This document shows, one piece after another, positions 40,398 through 49,472 of a DNA stretch of 64,000 nucleotides; position 1 is the first letter of the stretch; every line of letters starts with the position of its first letter. This DNA is from Actinophytocola gossypii (GTDB taxonomy: Bacteria > Actinomycetota > Actinomycetes > Mycobacteriales > Pseudonocardiaceae). Position numbers and translations under genes: made by a program. The notes beneath the pieces were generated by a model. It had not been told where the DNA came from, ran no database searches, and saw nothing but the letters and a program-made list of their open reading frames with translations. The stretch lies in the NCBI RefSeq assembly GCF_025165815.1, contig NZ_JAFFZE010000014.1:372001-436000 (forward strand), given 5' to 3'.

Positions 40398-41830
40398 GAG
40401 ACCTCCAGCCGGAGCAGGTCGTCCACGGTCTCCCGGCGCAGCAGCAGCCTGGCCTCGCCGTCGCGGACCGCGACCACGGCGGGGCGCGGCAGCCGGTTGT
40501 AGCTCGACGCCATGGCGTAGCAGTACGCGCCGGTGGCGGCGACCGCGATCAGGTCGCCCGGCGCGAGGTTCTCCGGCAGCCAGCAGTCCCGCACCACCAC
40601 GTCGCCGGACTCGCAGTGCTTGCCGACCACCCTGGACAGCACCGGCTCGCCGCCGCGCATGCCCTCGTCGGAGAACCGGGACACCAGGCGGCAGTCGTAC
40701 TCGGCGTCGTACAGGGCGGTGCGGATGTTGTCGCTCATCCCGCCGTCCACGCTGACGTACCGGCGAGCGGTGCCGTGCCCGAGCGCGACGTCCTTGGTGG
40801 TGCCGACCTCGTACAGCGTCACCGTGCCCGGCCCGACGATCGCGCGGCCCGGTTCCACGGCGACCTTGGGCACCGGCAGCTCGTACTGCTCGCACTCCTT
40901 GGCCACGATCGTGCGCAGCTGCTCGGCGAGCCAGCCGGGCGGCGGCGGGTCGTCCAGCGCGGTGTAGGCGATGCCGAGCCCACCACCGAGATCCACTGTG
41001 GACACATCGGCGAGCGCGTTCGCGCCGTGTTCGTCACGCAGCTCGGCGAGCAGTCCGATGACCCGGTGCGCGGACAGCTCGAAGGCGTTGGCGTCGAAGA
41101 TCTGCGAGCCGATGTGGCTGTGCAGGCCGACCAGCCGCAGCCCGGGCGAGCCGAGCACCCGGCGTACCGCCTCGGCGGCGTCCCCGCCGGCCAGCGAGAA
41201 GCCGAACTTCTGGTCCTCGTGCGCGGTCGCGATGTACTCGTGGGTGTGCGCCTCGACCCCGACCGTGACCCGCACCAGCACCGGCTGCACGACGCCGTGG
41301 TCACGGGCGATCCGGTCCAGCCGGGCGATCTCGAAGAACGAGTCGAGCACCACCGCGCCCACCCCGGCGGCCACGCCCTCGGCCAGCTCGGCGGCGGACT
41401 TGTTGTTGCCGTGCAACGCGATCCGCTCCGGCGGGAACCCGGCGCGCAGCGCGATCGCCAGTTCACCACCGCTGCACACGTCCAGCGAGAGGCCCTCCTC
41501 GGCCACCCACTTGGCGACCTGCACGGACAGGAACGCCTTCGACGCGTAGTGCACGAGCGCCGGGTCGCCGAACGCGCGGGCGTGCTCGGCGCAGCGCGCG
41601 CGGAAGTCGGCCTCGTCGACGACGAACAGCGGGGTGCCGTACTCGGCCGCGAGGTCGCGCACGTCGACGCCGGCGATCCGCACCGAGCCGTCGTCGGCGC
41701 GCCCGGCGTTGCGTGGCCAGACGGCGGGCAGCAGCTCGTCCAGTTCGTCACTCGTGGACGGTCGCGGGATGGCGGCGTGGCCTGGCGGCAGGACGTCGGC
41801 GTGCCGGGGCCCGGCCGGGTGTGCTCTCAC
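40394..41830 (-). CDS. lysA: Diaminopimelate decarboxylase
   Basis: 478 residues; makes lysine from meso-diaminopimelate. Alanine-racemase-fold PLP enzyme: cofactor Lys98 in [10 protein letters not shown], Gly-rich phosphate loop LGGGLGIAY, the [10 protein letters not shown] block and the C-terminal [40 protein letters not shown] 41830 has AGGAAA upstream; the first about 45 residues are a proline-rich extension not needed for the fold. It follows argS by six bases and opens the lysine/threonine block. Confidence 0.95.
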   Translation of the reverse strand: MRAHPAGPRHADVLPPGHAAIPRPSTSDELDELLPAVWPRNAGRADDGSVRIAGVDVRDLAAEYGTPLFVVDEADFRARCAEHARAFGDPALVHYASKAFLSVQVAKWVAEEGLSLDVCSGGELAIALRAGFPPERIALHGNNKSAAELAEGVAAGVGAVVLDSFFEIARLDRIARDHGVVQPVLVRVTVGVEAHTHEYIATAHEDQKFGFSLAGGDAAEAVRRVLGSPGLRLVGLHSHIGSQIFDANAFELSAHRVIGLLAELRDEHGANALADVSTVDLGGGLGIAYTALDDPPPPGWLAEQLRTIVAKECEQYELPVPKVAVEPGRAIVGPGTVTLYEVGTTKDVALGHGTARRYVSVDGGMSDNIRTALYDAEYDCRLVSRFSDEGMRGGEPVLSRVVGKHCESGDVVVRDCWLPENLAPGDLIAVAATGAYCYAMASSYNRLPRPAVVAVRDGEARLLLRRETVDDLLRLEVS

Positions 41831-41836
41831 TGTTTC

Positions 41837-43501
41837 CTACATCCGTTCCGGTGCGGTCACGCCCAGCAGGCCGAGACCGTTCGCGAGCAGCTGGCGCGCG
41901 GCGGCGCAGAGGGCGAGCCTGGCCGTGGTGAGCGGCGTCGCCTCCTCGTCGCCCTGCGGCAGGATCCGGCAGGCGTCGTAGAACTTGTGGTACGCGCTCG
42001 CCAGTTCTTCCAGGTACCGCGCGACGCGGTGCGGTTCACGCAGCGCGGCGGCGGTCGAGACGACCTTCGGGAAGTCGCCGATCGTGCGGATCAGCTCGCC
42101 CTCCCGCTGGTGGGTCAGCAGCGACAGGTCCACGTCGGACGCGCTGTCCGGCACCTTGACGCCGAGGTCCTCGGCGTTGCGGGCCAGCGACGCCAGCCGG
42201 GCGTGCGCGTACTGCACGTAGAACACCGGGTTGTCGTTGCTGCGCCTGCTCCACAGGTCCAGGTCGATGTCCAGGGTGGCGTCCACCGACGACCGGATCA
42301 GCGCGTACCGCGCCGCGTCCACGCCGACCGCGTCGACCAGGTCGTCCATCGTCACGACGGTGCCGGCGCGCTTGCTCATCCGCACCGGCTTGCCGTCGGA
42401 CACCAGGTTCACCAGCTGGCCGATGAGCACCTCGACGGTGGCCGGGTCGTCGTCCAGCGCGGCGGCCGCGGCCTTGAGCCGGGCGATGTAGCCGTGGTGG
42501 TCCGCGCCGAGCATGTAGATGCACAGGTCGAACCCGCGGCGCCGCTTGTCCCGGAAGTAGGCGATGTCGCCGGCGATGTAGGCCGGGGCGCCGTCGGACT
42601 TGACGACCACCCGGTCCTTGTCGTCGCCGTACTCCTTGGACCGCAGCCACCACGCGCCGTCGGCCTCGTACAGGTGGCCGTGCTCCTTGAGCGCCTCGAC
42701 GACCTCGGTGACCTGGCCGGAGCTGTGCAGGGAGTCCTCGTGGAAGTAGACGTCGAAGTCGGTGCCGAACTCGTGCAGGCTCCGCTTGATCTCGTCGAAC
42801 ATCAGCCCGACGCCGATCCGGCGGAACGTCTCCCGGCACTCGGCGTCCGGCAGCGCCAGCGCGTTCGGCTCGGCGCGCAGCACCGCGGCGGCGACGTCGG
42901 ACAGGTAGGCGCCCGCGTAGCCGTCCTCGGGCGGTGGCTCGCCCTTGGCGGAGGCGATCAGCGAGCGGACGAACCGGTCGATCTGCGCACCGGCGTCGTT
43001 GAAGTAGTACTCGCGGACCACCTCGCCGCCCTGCGCGGACAGCACCCGGCCCAGCGCGTCGCCGGCCGCGGCCCAGCGGGTACCGCCGAGGTGCAGCGGT
43101 CCGGTGGGGTTGGCGGAGACGAACTCCAGGTTGATCCTCGTGCCGGTGAGCGCGTCGCCCCGGCCGTAGTCCGCGCCGGCGGCGAGCACCTGCCGGACGA
43201 TCTCGCCCTGCGCGTCCGCCGCGAGCCGGAGGTTGATGAACCCTGGCCCGGCGATCTCGGCCGAGGCCACCCCGTCGCGTCCGGCGATGCCCTCGGCGAG
43301 CCAGCCGGCCAGGTCACGCGGCGGCACGCCGAGCTTCTTGGCCACCTGCAGCGCGAGGTTCGTCGCGTAGTCCCCGTGCTCCGGGTTGCGCGGACGCTCG
43401 ATCACCACGGTCGGCGGCAGCGCGGCGTGATCGAGGTCTCGGCTGGTCAGCACGTCCACGGCGACGGCGCGGACGAGGTCGGCAAGAGCGGCGGGAGTCA
43501 C
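41837..43501 (-). CDS. argS: Arginyl-tRNA synthetase
   Basis: Class I aminoacyl-tRNA synthetase, 554 residues. N-terminal Add-1 tRNA-binding domain, then the HIGH-type region [23 protein letters not shown] (the second His is Gly, as commonly seen in actinobacterial ArgRS). KMSKS is represented by [16 protein letters not shown], and a helical anticodon-binding domain ends the protein. GTG 43501 fits the family start. argS ahead of lysA-hom-thr is a common actinobacterial order. It is divergent from the DUF3105 lipoprotein gene. Confidence 0.95.
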   Translation of the reverse strand: MTPAALADLVRAVAVDVLTSRDLDHAALPPTVVIERPRNPEHGDYATNLALQVAKKLGVPPRDLAGWLAEGIAGRDGVASAEIAGPGFINLRLAADAQGEIVRQVLAAGADYGRGDALTGTRINLEFVSANPTGPLHLGGTRWAAAGDALGRVLSAQGGEVVREYYFNDAGAQIDRFVRSLIASAKGEPPPEDGYAGAYLSDVAAAVLRAEPNALALPDAECRETFRRIGVGLMFDEIKRSLHEFGTDFDVYFHEDSLHSSGQVTEVVEALKEHGHLYEADGAWWLRSKEYGDDKDRVVVKSDGAPAYIAGDIAYFRDKRRRGFDLCIYMLGADHHGYIARLKAAAAALDDDPATVEVLIGQLVNLVSDGKPVRMSKRAGTVVTMDDLVDAVGVDAARYALIRSSVDATLDIDLDLWSRRSNDNPVFYVQYAHARLASLARNAEDLGVKVPDSASDVDLSLLTHQREGELIRTIGDFPKVVSTAAALREPHRVARYLEELASAYHKFYDACRILPQGDEEATPLTTARLALCAAARQLLANGLGLLGVTAPERM

Positions 43502-43562
43502 CTGCGGAAGTCTAGGTAGCCTTGCCCGGGGGGCCAGGACCGGGAGGACGATCGCCATCAAC

Positions 43563-44243
43563 ATGCCACGCACACTCGCCACCCTGGCCGCCGGGCTCGT
43601 CCTGTTGGCCGGCTGCGGCACGGACGACGGCGGAAACGCCGAGGGCGAGGAGGGCGCGGAGACGTCCGCGCCGCCGGCCGGGCCGTACGCGCCGAACGAG
43701 GACGACCAGGACCCGTCCGAGCGCATCGAGGGCGTGGAGACCGTCGACTACCCGGGCGGCATGCACGCCGACCCCGGCCAGCGGGTGGCCTACGACCGGC
43801 ACCCGCCGCTCGGCGGCGCGCACGACGAGGTCTGGGCCAGCTGCAACGGCGTGGTGTACGACCGCGCGGTACGCACCGAGCACATGGTGCACGCGCTCGA
43901 GCACGGCGCGGTGTGGATCGCCTACGACCCGGAGGTGCTCGACGAGGCCGAAGTGACCGCGCTGGCCGAGCGGGTCGACGGCCAGCCGTACCTGCTGATG
44001 TCGCCCTACCCGGAGATGGACACCCCGGTCTCGCTGCAGTCCTGGGGCCACCAGCTCAAGCTGGAGCGCGCCGACGACGAGCGCGTCGACCAGTTCATCC
44101 AGGCCCTGCGCGCGAACCCGTACACCACCCCGGAGCCCGGCGCGCCGTGCGACATCGACCCGCGCGCGTTCGACCCGACCGACCCGCCGCCGTTCGACCC
44201 GAGCGAGCCAGGCCCGGACGCGATGCCCGTGACGGGCGACTGA
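43563..44243 (+). CDS. DUF3105 lipoprotein
   Basis: 226 residues with a lipoprotein signal ([11 protein letters not shown], Cys19). The DUF3105 domain has the family core [50 protein letters not shown], with its His residues and Cys, and [23 protein letters not shown]. The function is not established; family members are extracytoplasmic and often sit by metal-related genes. A paralogue follows 89 bases later, with the core blocks nearly identical, indicating tandem duplication. Confidence 0.88.
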   Translation: MPRTLATLAAGLVLLAGCGTDDGGNAEGEEGAETSAPPAGPYAPNEDDQDPSERIEGVETVDYPGGMHADPGQRVAYDRHPPLGGAHDEVWASCNGVVYDRAVRTEHMVHALEHGAVWIAYDPEVLDEAEVTALAERVDGQPYLLMSPYPEMDTPVSLQSWGHQLKLERADDERVDQFIQALRANPYTTPEPGAPCDIDPRAFDPTDPPPFDPSEPGPDAMPVTGD

Positions 44244-44332
44244 ACCCGGCCGTTGACGCCGAGCCCACACCGGGTCCTTACACTAAGTCGCTGCAGCGCG
44301 TTCACCTGTACGAGACGAGGTCCGAGACCGGC

Positions 44333-45199
44333 ATGGCGAGCGGGACGAAGAACAAGGGCAAGCCCAAGGGCAAGGGCGGGGCCAAGAGCGGGCGCGGCTC
44401 GTCGGTGTCGCGGCCGCGCAGGCCCAAGCCGTGGGGCACGATCGGCGCGGTCGTGCTGGTCGTGGCGCTCGCCGCCGGCGTGTTCACCTACGCGTTCATG
44501 CAGATCGACGAGCAGGAACAGTGGGTGGCGTCCGAGGAGAACCAGGACCCGTCCGACGACATCGAGGGCGTCACCAAGGTCGAGTACGACGGCGCCCAGC
44601 ACGTCAGCGGTGACCAGCGGGTCGCCTACGACCAGAGCCCGCCGTTCGGCGGCCCGCACGACCAGGTCTGGGCCAACTGCAACGGCACCGTCTACGACAC
44701 GGCCGTGCGCAACGAGAACATGGTGCACGGGCTCGAGCACGGCTCGATCTGGATCGCCTACAACCCCGACGAGGTCAAGGGCGCAGCGCTGGACACGCTC
44801 AAGGCCAAGGTCGAGGGCCAGCCGCACATGATGATGTCGCCCTACCCCGGTCTCGACCGGCCGATCTCGCTGCAGTCCTGGGGCCACCAGCTCAAGCTGG
44901 ACAGCGCCGACGACGAGCGCGTCGACCAGTTCATCAGGGCGCTGCGCCAGAACCAGTACCAGCACCCGGAGCCGGGTGGCCGCTGTGACTCCGACGGCAC
45001 CGGCTTCGACCCGCTGAACCCGCCGCCGTTCGTGGCCGAGCCGCCGGGCGAGGGCGCCGTGCAGATGGACGGCACGGGCGCGATCGAGGCCACCGACGAG
45101 GGTATGACGCCGCCCGCGCCGACCGGCGCGTCCGAGCCGCCGGCCACCGATGGTTCGCAGCCGACCGGCGCCTCGACCGGGGCACCGCCCAGCCAGTAG
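44333..45199 (+). CDS. DUF3105 membrane-anchored protein (paralogue of 43563)
   Basis: 288 residues. Lys/Gly-rich cytoplasmic N terminus (NKGKPKGKGGAKSGRG), a membrane span at about residues 38-58, then a DUF3105 domain: RVAYDQSPPFGGPHDQVWANCNGTVYDTAVRNENMVHGLEHGSIWIAYNPD and [24 protein letters not shown] Pro/Thr/Ser-rich tail of about 60 residues follows. Unlike its neighbour it is anchored by a span, not a lipid. ATG 44333 was chosen; the frame is open much further upstream within the previous gene. Confidence 0.88.
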   Translation: MASGTKNKGKPKGKGGAKSGRGSSVSRPRRPKPWGTIGAVVLVVALAAGVFTYAFMQIDEQEQWVASEENQDPSDDIEGVTKVEYDGAQHVSGDQRVAYDQSPPFGGPHDQVWANCNGTVYDTAVRNENMVHGLEHGSIWIAYNPDEVKGAALDTLKAKVEGQPHMMMSPYPGLDRPISLQSWGHQLKLDSADDERVDQFIRALRQNQYQHPEPGGRCDSDGTGFDPLNPPPFVAEPPGEGAVQMDGTGAIEATDEGMTPPAPTGASEPPATDGSQPTGASTGAPPSQ

Positions 45200-45272
45200 T
45201 GAGCGGAGCGACGGAGCGTCCCCGAGCACGCGACGAGGGAAGGCGGCGGGTAGCGGAGGAGCGCAGCGAACC

Positions 45273-45974
45273 ATGACACAGCGCGAGCAGGAGGACGCCC
45301 GGCCCAGCCGGTCGAGCCGGGTCGTGGTGATCGTCGCCGCCATGGTGGCCGTGCTGCTGGTCGGCGCGGCCGGCGGCATGCTGCTGACGCTCTCGCAGGT
45401 GGACAGCGCGACCCCGCCCGGGCCGGAATCGGTGGACGTGGGTTTCGCGCAGGACATGCGGGTGCACCACCTGCAGGCGGTGACCATGGCCGGGATCGCG
45501 CGGGACAACAGCGACGACGGCGTGATCCGGGGGCTGGCCTTCGACATCGAGTCGACCCAGCTCGCGCAGGCGGGTCAGATGTCGGGCTGGCTGACGGTCT
45601 GGGGCCGTTCGACGCTGCCGCCGCCGGGTGCCGGGCACATGGGTTGGATGTCCGAGGGCGGCACGCACATGCACTCGGACGGCTCGGGCGGCGAGACCAC
45701 CGAGGCGGTCCAGCGGATGCCCGGGATGGCCACCACCGAGGAGCTGAACGCCCTGCGCGAGGCCACCGGTCGCAAGCTGGACGTGATGTTCCTGCAGCTG
45801 ATGCTGCGCCACCACCAGGGCGGGCTGGAGATGGCCGCGTACGGGGCCGTGCACGCCAGCACGGGTTACGTGCGGAACCTGGCGAAGAAGATCGTGGAGA
45901 GCCAGCAGGCCGAGGCGGACCTGATGGCGGCGTACCTGGCCAGGCGGGGCGCCGAGCCACTGCCGGTACCGTAG
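45273..45974 (+). CDS. DUF305 family protein
   Basis: 233 residues with a signal anchor (about 16-39). The DUF305 four-helix bundle has the repeated His/Met motif: FAQDMRVHHLQAVTMA in the first half and FLQLMLRHHQGGLEMA in the second. Between them is a Met/His/Gly-rich stretch (GHMGWMSEGGTHMHSDG) that could bind copper. Many DUF305 proteins lie in copper-resistance loci. GGAGGAG lies 12 bases before the ATG. It is third in a row with the DUF3105 pair and convergent with the cation-efflux gene. Confidence 0.88.
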   Translation: MTQREQEDARPSRSSRVVVIVAAMVAVLLVGAAGGMLLTLSQVDSATPPGPESVDVGFAQDMRVHHLQAVTMAGIARDNSDDGVIRGLAFDIESTQLAQAGQMSGWLTVWGRSTLPPPGAGHMGWMSEGGTHMHSDGSGGETTEAVQRMPGMATTEELNALREATGRKLDVMFLQLMLRHHQGGLEMAAYGAVHASTGYVRNLAKKIVESQQAEADLMAAYLARRGAEPLPVP

Positions 45975-45975
45975 T

Positions 45976-46887
45976 TCACCAGCGCAGCTCGCGGCAGCCG
46001 ACGGCGGCCTCGCCGGTCTCGACCTGCAGGGTGGCGTGCTCGATCTGGTACTCCTCGGCGAGCAGCCGCTGGGCGGCCGCGAGGATCGCGGACTGGTCCC
46101 GGCCCGGCTCGACGGCCACGTGCGCGGAGGCGACCTCCATGCCGGAGGTGAGGGTCCAGACGTGCACGTCGTGCACCTCGCGGACGCCGTCGAGCGCGCA
46201 GACGGAGGCGGTCAGCGCGTCGACGTCGACCCCTTCCGGCGCGTGCTGGAACAGGATGCGCAGCGACCGGCGGGCGAGCGCCCAGGTGCGGGGCAGCACG
46301 AACAGGCCGATGGCGACCCCGACGACCGGGTCGGCGTACCGCCAGCCGAACAGCAGGGTGACCAGGCCGCTGACCAGTACCCCGACGGAGCCGACGAGGT
46401 CGGCGAGGACCTCGAGGTAGGCGCCGCGCAGGTTCAGGCTCTCCTTGGCGCCGTCGCGGAGCAGCAGGAACGCGACGACGTTGGCCACCAGTCCGCCGGC
46501 GGCGACGAGCAGCACGGTGAGCCCGGGGACGGCGGGCGGGTCCTGGAAGCGTGCGATCGCCTCGTAGACGACGTAGCCGGCGACGCCGAACAGGAGGACG
46601 GCGTTGGCGAGGGCGGCGAGCACCTCGGCGCGGTAGAGCCCGAAGGTGCGTCCCGCCTTCTGCCTGGCGCGGCGGGCGGCGAGGATGGCGATGAGCGCGA
46701 GGCCGATGCCGAGGACGTCGGTGACCATGTGGGCACCGTCGGAGATGAGGGCGAGCGAGGAGGTGGCGAAGCCCATGGTGAGCTCGAGCACCATGAAGGC
46801 GGCGGTGACCGCGAACGCGGCGGCGAGCCGGCCCACGTGTCGCCCGGAGGCGCTGGCGACCTGGCCGTGCCCGTGACCGTGCCCCAT
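45976..46887 (-). CDS. Cation diffusion facilitator (CzcD-type metal efflux)
   Basis: 303 residues. A short His-rich N terminus (GHGHGHGQ) precedes six membrane spans and a cytoplasmic C-terminal domain. Metal-site motifs: SLALISDGAHMVTDVLG in helix 2 (HxxxD) and LEVLADLVGS in helix 5, where the usual His is Glu. The C-terminal domain contains VHDVHVWTLTSGMEVASAHV, typical of CDF dimerisation domains. Proton-coupled export of zinc or related ions is expected. A good promoter with a central palindrome precedes it. Confidence 0.9.
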   Translation of the reverse strand: MGHGHGHGQVASASGRHVGRLAAAFAVTAAFMVLELTMGFATSSLALISDGAHMVTDVLGIGLALIAILAARRARQKAGRTFGLYRAEVLAALANAVLLFGVAGYVVYEAIARFQDPPAVPGLTVLLVAAGGLVANVVAFLLLRDGAKESLNLRGAYLEVLADLVGSVGVLVSGLVTLLFGWRYADPVVGVAIGLFVLPRTWALARRSLRILFQHAPEGVDVDALTASVCALDGVREVHDVHVWTLTSGMEVASAHVAVEPGRDQSAILAAAQRLLAEEYQIEHATLQVETGEAAVGCRELRW

Positions 46888-46912
46888 CTACCGGCTCCTT
46901 TCTCGCCGGCCG

Positions 46913-46941
46913 AACATATAGTCACATGCGCATCTTTGCAA
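46913..46941 (-). promoter_or_regulatory. Promoter of the cation-efflux gene with internal palindrome
   Basis: Minus strand TTGCAA (46941-46936), 17-base spacer, TATGTT (46918-46913). The spacer contains the palindrome ATGCGCAT (46926-46933). A metal-responsive ArsR/MerR-type repressor or activator could bind there; no regulator gene is adjacent. Confidence 0.5.
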
Positions 46942-46942
46942 C

Positions 46943-48595
46943 TCAGAGCTTACGCGCCTGGGTGTTCATCCACCGTCCGAGTGCCCGCGTGGTGCCGGGG
47001 AGAAACCGCGCGCCGAGGGCGCCGACCCTGGCCTCCGGCGTCACCGGCACGACGAGCCGGTCGTCCCGCACGGCCCTGAGCACGGCGTTCGCGACCTTCT
47101 CCGGACCGTACCCGCGCTTCCGGTAGGCGGCGTCGGCGCTGGCCTGCCGGCGCCGCTCCTCCTCGACCCCGGCCCCAGCGAACCGCGAGGTTGCGGCGAT
47201 GTTGGTGTGCACGAAGCCGGGACAGATCGCGCTCACCCCGACCCCGGCCGGCCGCAGCTCGCCGGCGAGGCACTGGGCCAGCATCAGCACGGCGGCCTTG
47301 GTGGTGCCGTAGGCCGGGAGCGAGGGAGTGGCGAAGTACCCGGCCGCCGACGACGTGACGACGACGTGGCCGCCCTCGCCCCGGTCCACCATGCCCGGCA
47401 GGAACGCGCGCAGGGTGTGGATGACGCCCCACAGGTTGACGTCGAGCACCCGCCGCCAGTCCTCGACCGAGGTGTCCAGGAACGGCCCGCTGACCCCGAC
47501 CCCTGCGTTGGCCATCAGCAGGTCGACCACCCCGTACTCGGCCGTGACGTGCTCGGCGAGCCGTCGCATGCCGGCCTCGTCGGCGACGTCGACCTGGAAC
47601 GCCGCCCCGCCGACGTCCGCGGCCGTCCGCTCGGCGCCGGCGAAGTCGATGTCCGCGCACAGCACCCGTGCCCCCTGTCGCCCGAGCGCGACCGCGGTGG
47701 CCCGCCCGATCCCGCTGCCCGCGCCGGTGACCAGCGCGAGCTGCCCGGCGAGTGGTTCCCGCCGCTCCCCCACGCGCGCCCGGGCGAGTTCCCGGGCGGC
47801 GGGCGCCCCGTCGACGTGCTCGACGAAGTCGGTGATCATCCGGGCGACCGCGTCCGGGTGGGTGCGGGGTGCCCAGTGCCCCGCGACCAGGTCGCGCCGG
47901 TACAGCCGCTCGCACCAGGGTTCGGCCGCCTCCAGCAGCCGGGTCGTGACGAACGGGTCGCCGGTGAGCGCCACCTGCTGCACCGGAACCGTGACGCGCC
48001 GGGTCTCGTGGCGCCGGAACATGTTCGTCCGGTAGAGCTGGAGCCCGTTCCGCGCGTCCCGGTAGTCGGCCCGGAACCTCCCCCGCAACACGCGCCAGGC
48101 CAGCTCGGGCAGGACCGGCACCCGGAACGCGGCGATGTACCACGAGTGCAGGCTCTGCCGCGCGACCGCGAGCGGCCGGCGGCGCCATCCGCGCAGCCAC
48201 TCCCCCACGTGCCCGAGGTGCGGGCCGGAGAGGGAGGTGAAGGAGCGGATGAGGTCGGGTTCCAGCGCGGGCCAGGCCTGCACCGACCCCCAGTCGTGGG
48301 CCACGAGGTGCACCGGTTCGCTGCTCACCGCGCGTATGACGGTGTGCAGGTCCGCGACCAGCTCCGCCATCCGGTACCCGTCCGGGTGTTCCGGCGTCGA
48401 GGACTCCCCGTGCCCACGGACGTCGTAGGTGACGACGTGGAACCGCTCAGCGAGCCGGTCCGCCACCCGGTCCCAGACGTGTGAGTTGTCCGGGTAGCCG
48501 TGCACCAACACCACGGTGGGCGCGCCGGGGTCGCCGCGCTCGAACACCGCCAGCCGAACCCCGCCCGACTCCACCTGCCGCCGCTTCGCGCTCAT
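46943..48595 (-). CDS. EphD-like fusion of alpha/beta-hydrolase and short-chain dehydrogenase
   Basis: 550 residues with two enzyme domains. Residues 1-270 are an epoxide-hydrolase-type alpha/beta hydrolase: VHGYPDNSHVW (oxyanion HGxP) and nucleophile Asp101 in LVAHDWGS. Residues 283-550 are an SDR: VTGAGSGIG (289-297), MANAG and the catalytic Tyr429-x3-Lys433 in PAYGTTKAA, with the serine in TSSAAGY. The same fusion occurs in Mycobacterium tuberculosis EphD. Both active sites look intact. Substrate channelling is plausible; the substrates are unknown. The gene is 55 bases upstream of the cation-efflux gene. Confidence 0.9.
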   Translation of the reverse strand: MSAKRRQVESGGVRLAVFERGDPGAPTVVLVHGYPDNSHVWDRVADRLAERFHVVTYDVRGHGESSTPEHPDGYRMAELVADLHTVIRAVSSEPVHLVAHDWGSVQAWPALEPDLIRSFTSLSGPHLGHVGEWLRGWRRRPLAVARQSLHSWYIAAFRVPVLPELAWRVLRGRFRADYRDARNGLQLYRTNMFRRHETRRVTVPVQQVALTGDPFVTTRLLEAAEPWCERLYRRDLVAGHWAPRTHPDAVARMITDFVEHVDGAPAARELARARVGERREPLAGQLALVTGAGSGIGRATAVALGRQGARVLCADIDFAGAERTAADVGGAAFQVDVADEAGMRRLAEHVTAEYGVVDLLMANAGVGVSGPFLDTSVEDWRRVLDVNLWGVIHTLRAFLPGMVDRGEGGHVVVTSSAAGYFATPSLPAYGTTKAAVLMLAQCLAGELRPAGVGVSAICPGFVHTNIAATSRFAGAGVEEERRRQASADAAYRKRGYGPEKVANAVLRAVRDDRLVVPVTPEARVGALGARFLPGTTRALGRWMNTQARKL

Positions 48596-48660
48596 ACCGC
48601 CACCGTAGTTCGGAAGTTTCCGGTAGTGGCGGTCGACCGACGCCGCCCATCATGGCCGCC

Positions 48661-49098
48661 ATGAGCGAGCGCACGAGTGAACGAACCGAGCAGCGGATGA
48701 CCATGCCCCGCCGCCTCTGGGCCGTCCTGGCCATCCTGGTCGTCCAGATGCTGGCCGACGGCTTCATCGGCTGGCTGGTCATCGACGAACTCAACGAGGA
48801 CGCCAGCCACGGCCGTACCCCGGACGGCGCGGGTCTGGCGTACTTCCTCTCCTATCTCAACCTGGTGATCGCGGGGGTGTTGCTCGCCTGTGTCGTCTTC
48901 ACGCTGCGCCCCCGTGCCTGGGTGCGACCGATCATCTTCACCATCGAGGCGATCGCCGTCGTCAGCAGTGTGGTCAACCTGGTCCAGGGTGTGCCGTCCG
49001 GTTTCCTCGGCTTCGCGCTCGCCGTCGCGGTCATCGGCATGGTCAAGGGCGAGGATGCCGAGGAGTGGTACCGACACGGCCGGCGGGGCACCTCCTGA
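48661..49098 (+). CDS. Four-span membrane protein of unknown function
   Basis: 145 residues with four hydrophobic segments: about 21-42 (AVLAILVVQMLADGFIGWLVI), 60-82, 89-108 and 114-130. ATG 48661 gives MSERTSERTEQRM; an ATG at 48652 would add three residues. No clear ribosome site. It is divergent from the EphD-like gene. No family recognised. Confidence 0.65.
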   Translation: MSERTSERTEQRMTMPRRLWAVLAILVVQMLADGFIGWLVIDELNEDASHGRTPDGAGLAYFLSYLNLVIAGVLLACVVFTLRPRAWVRPIIFTIEAIAVVSSVVNLVQGVPSGFLGFALAVAVIGMVKGEDAEEWYRHGRRGTS

Positions 49099-49330
49099 GC
49101 CGGTCAGGGAGCCGCCGGCGGCCGGGTGTCGCGGATGCGGCGTGCGGCTCGTCGCAGTTGGATCGTCGCCACGCCGACGAAGACGACCGCGCCCTTGACG
49201 ATGCCGGTTTCCGTGCCCCACCACCAGGATCGGCAGACAGCCGATCCCCCTTGTCAGCCATTCCACTGTCGTGCCCCAGGAGGTCACAGCCATGACGACA
49301 TTGGTGCGACAGATGTTCTGACAAATAGGG

Positions 49331-49403
49331 CGCCCTTGGCAGGATTCGAACCTGCGACACCTGCCTCCGGAGGGCAGTGCTCTATCCCCTGAGCTACAAG
49401 GGC
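49331..49403 (-). tRNA. tRNA-Arg (anticodon CCG)
   Basis: Full cloverleaf on the minus strand: acceptor GCCCTTG/CAAGGGC (49403-49397 with 49338-49332), D stem GCTC/GAGC, anticodon stem CTGCC/GGCAG with loop CTCCGGA giving anticodon CCG, T stem GCAGG/CCTGC with loop TTCGAAT, and discriminator G. The 3' CCA is not encoded. It reads CGG, a frequent Arg codon in this GC-rich genome. No integrase or attachment-site duplication is visible beside it. Confidence 0.95.
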
Positions 49404-49472
49404 CCGTCGTCTCCGACGGTGGGAAGCTTAGCGCATCCGTTCGGTGGCTACCGGCACGGGCCTGGTCGGGGC

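Noticed and set aside
40616-43519. A 967-codon forward open frame opposite lysA/argS
   Set aside because: Its translation is low-complexity (Arg, Gly, Val, His, Asp) with no domain, and the reverse strand has full-length argS and lysA with all motifs.
49331-49403. Integration site of a mobile element at the tRNA-Arg gene
   Set aside because: No integrase, direct repeat of the tRNA 3' end or foreign-looking block was seen on either side.
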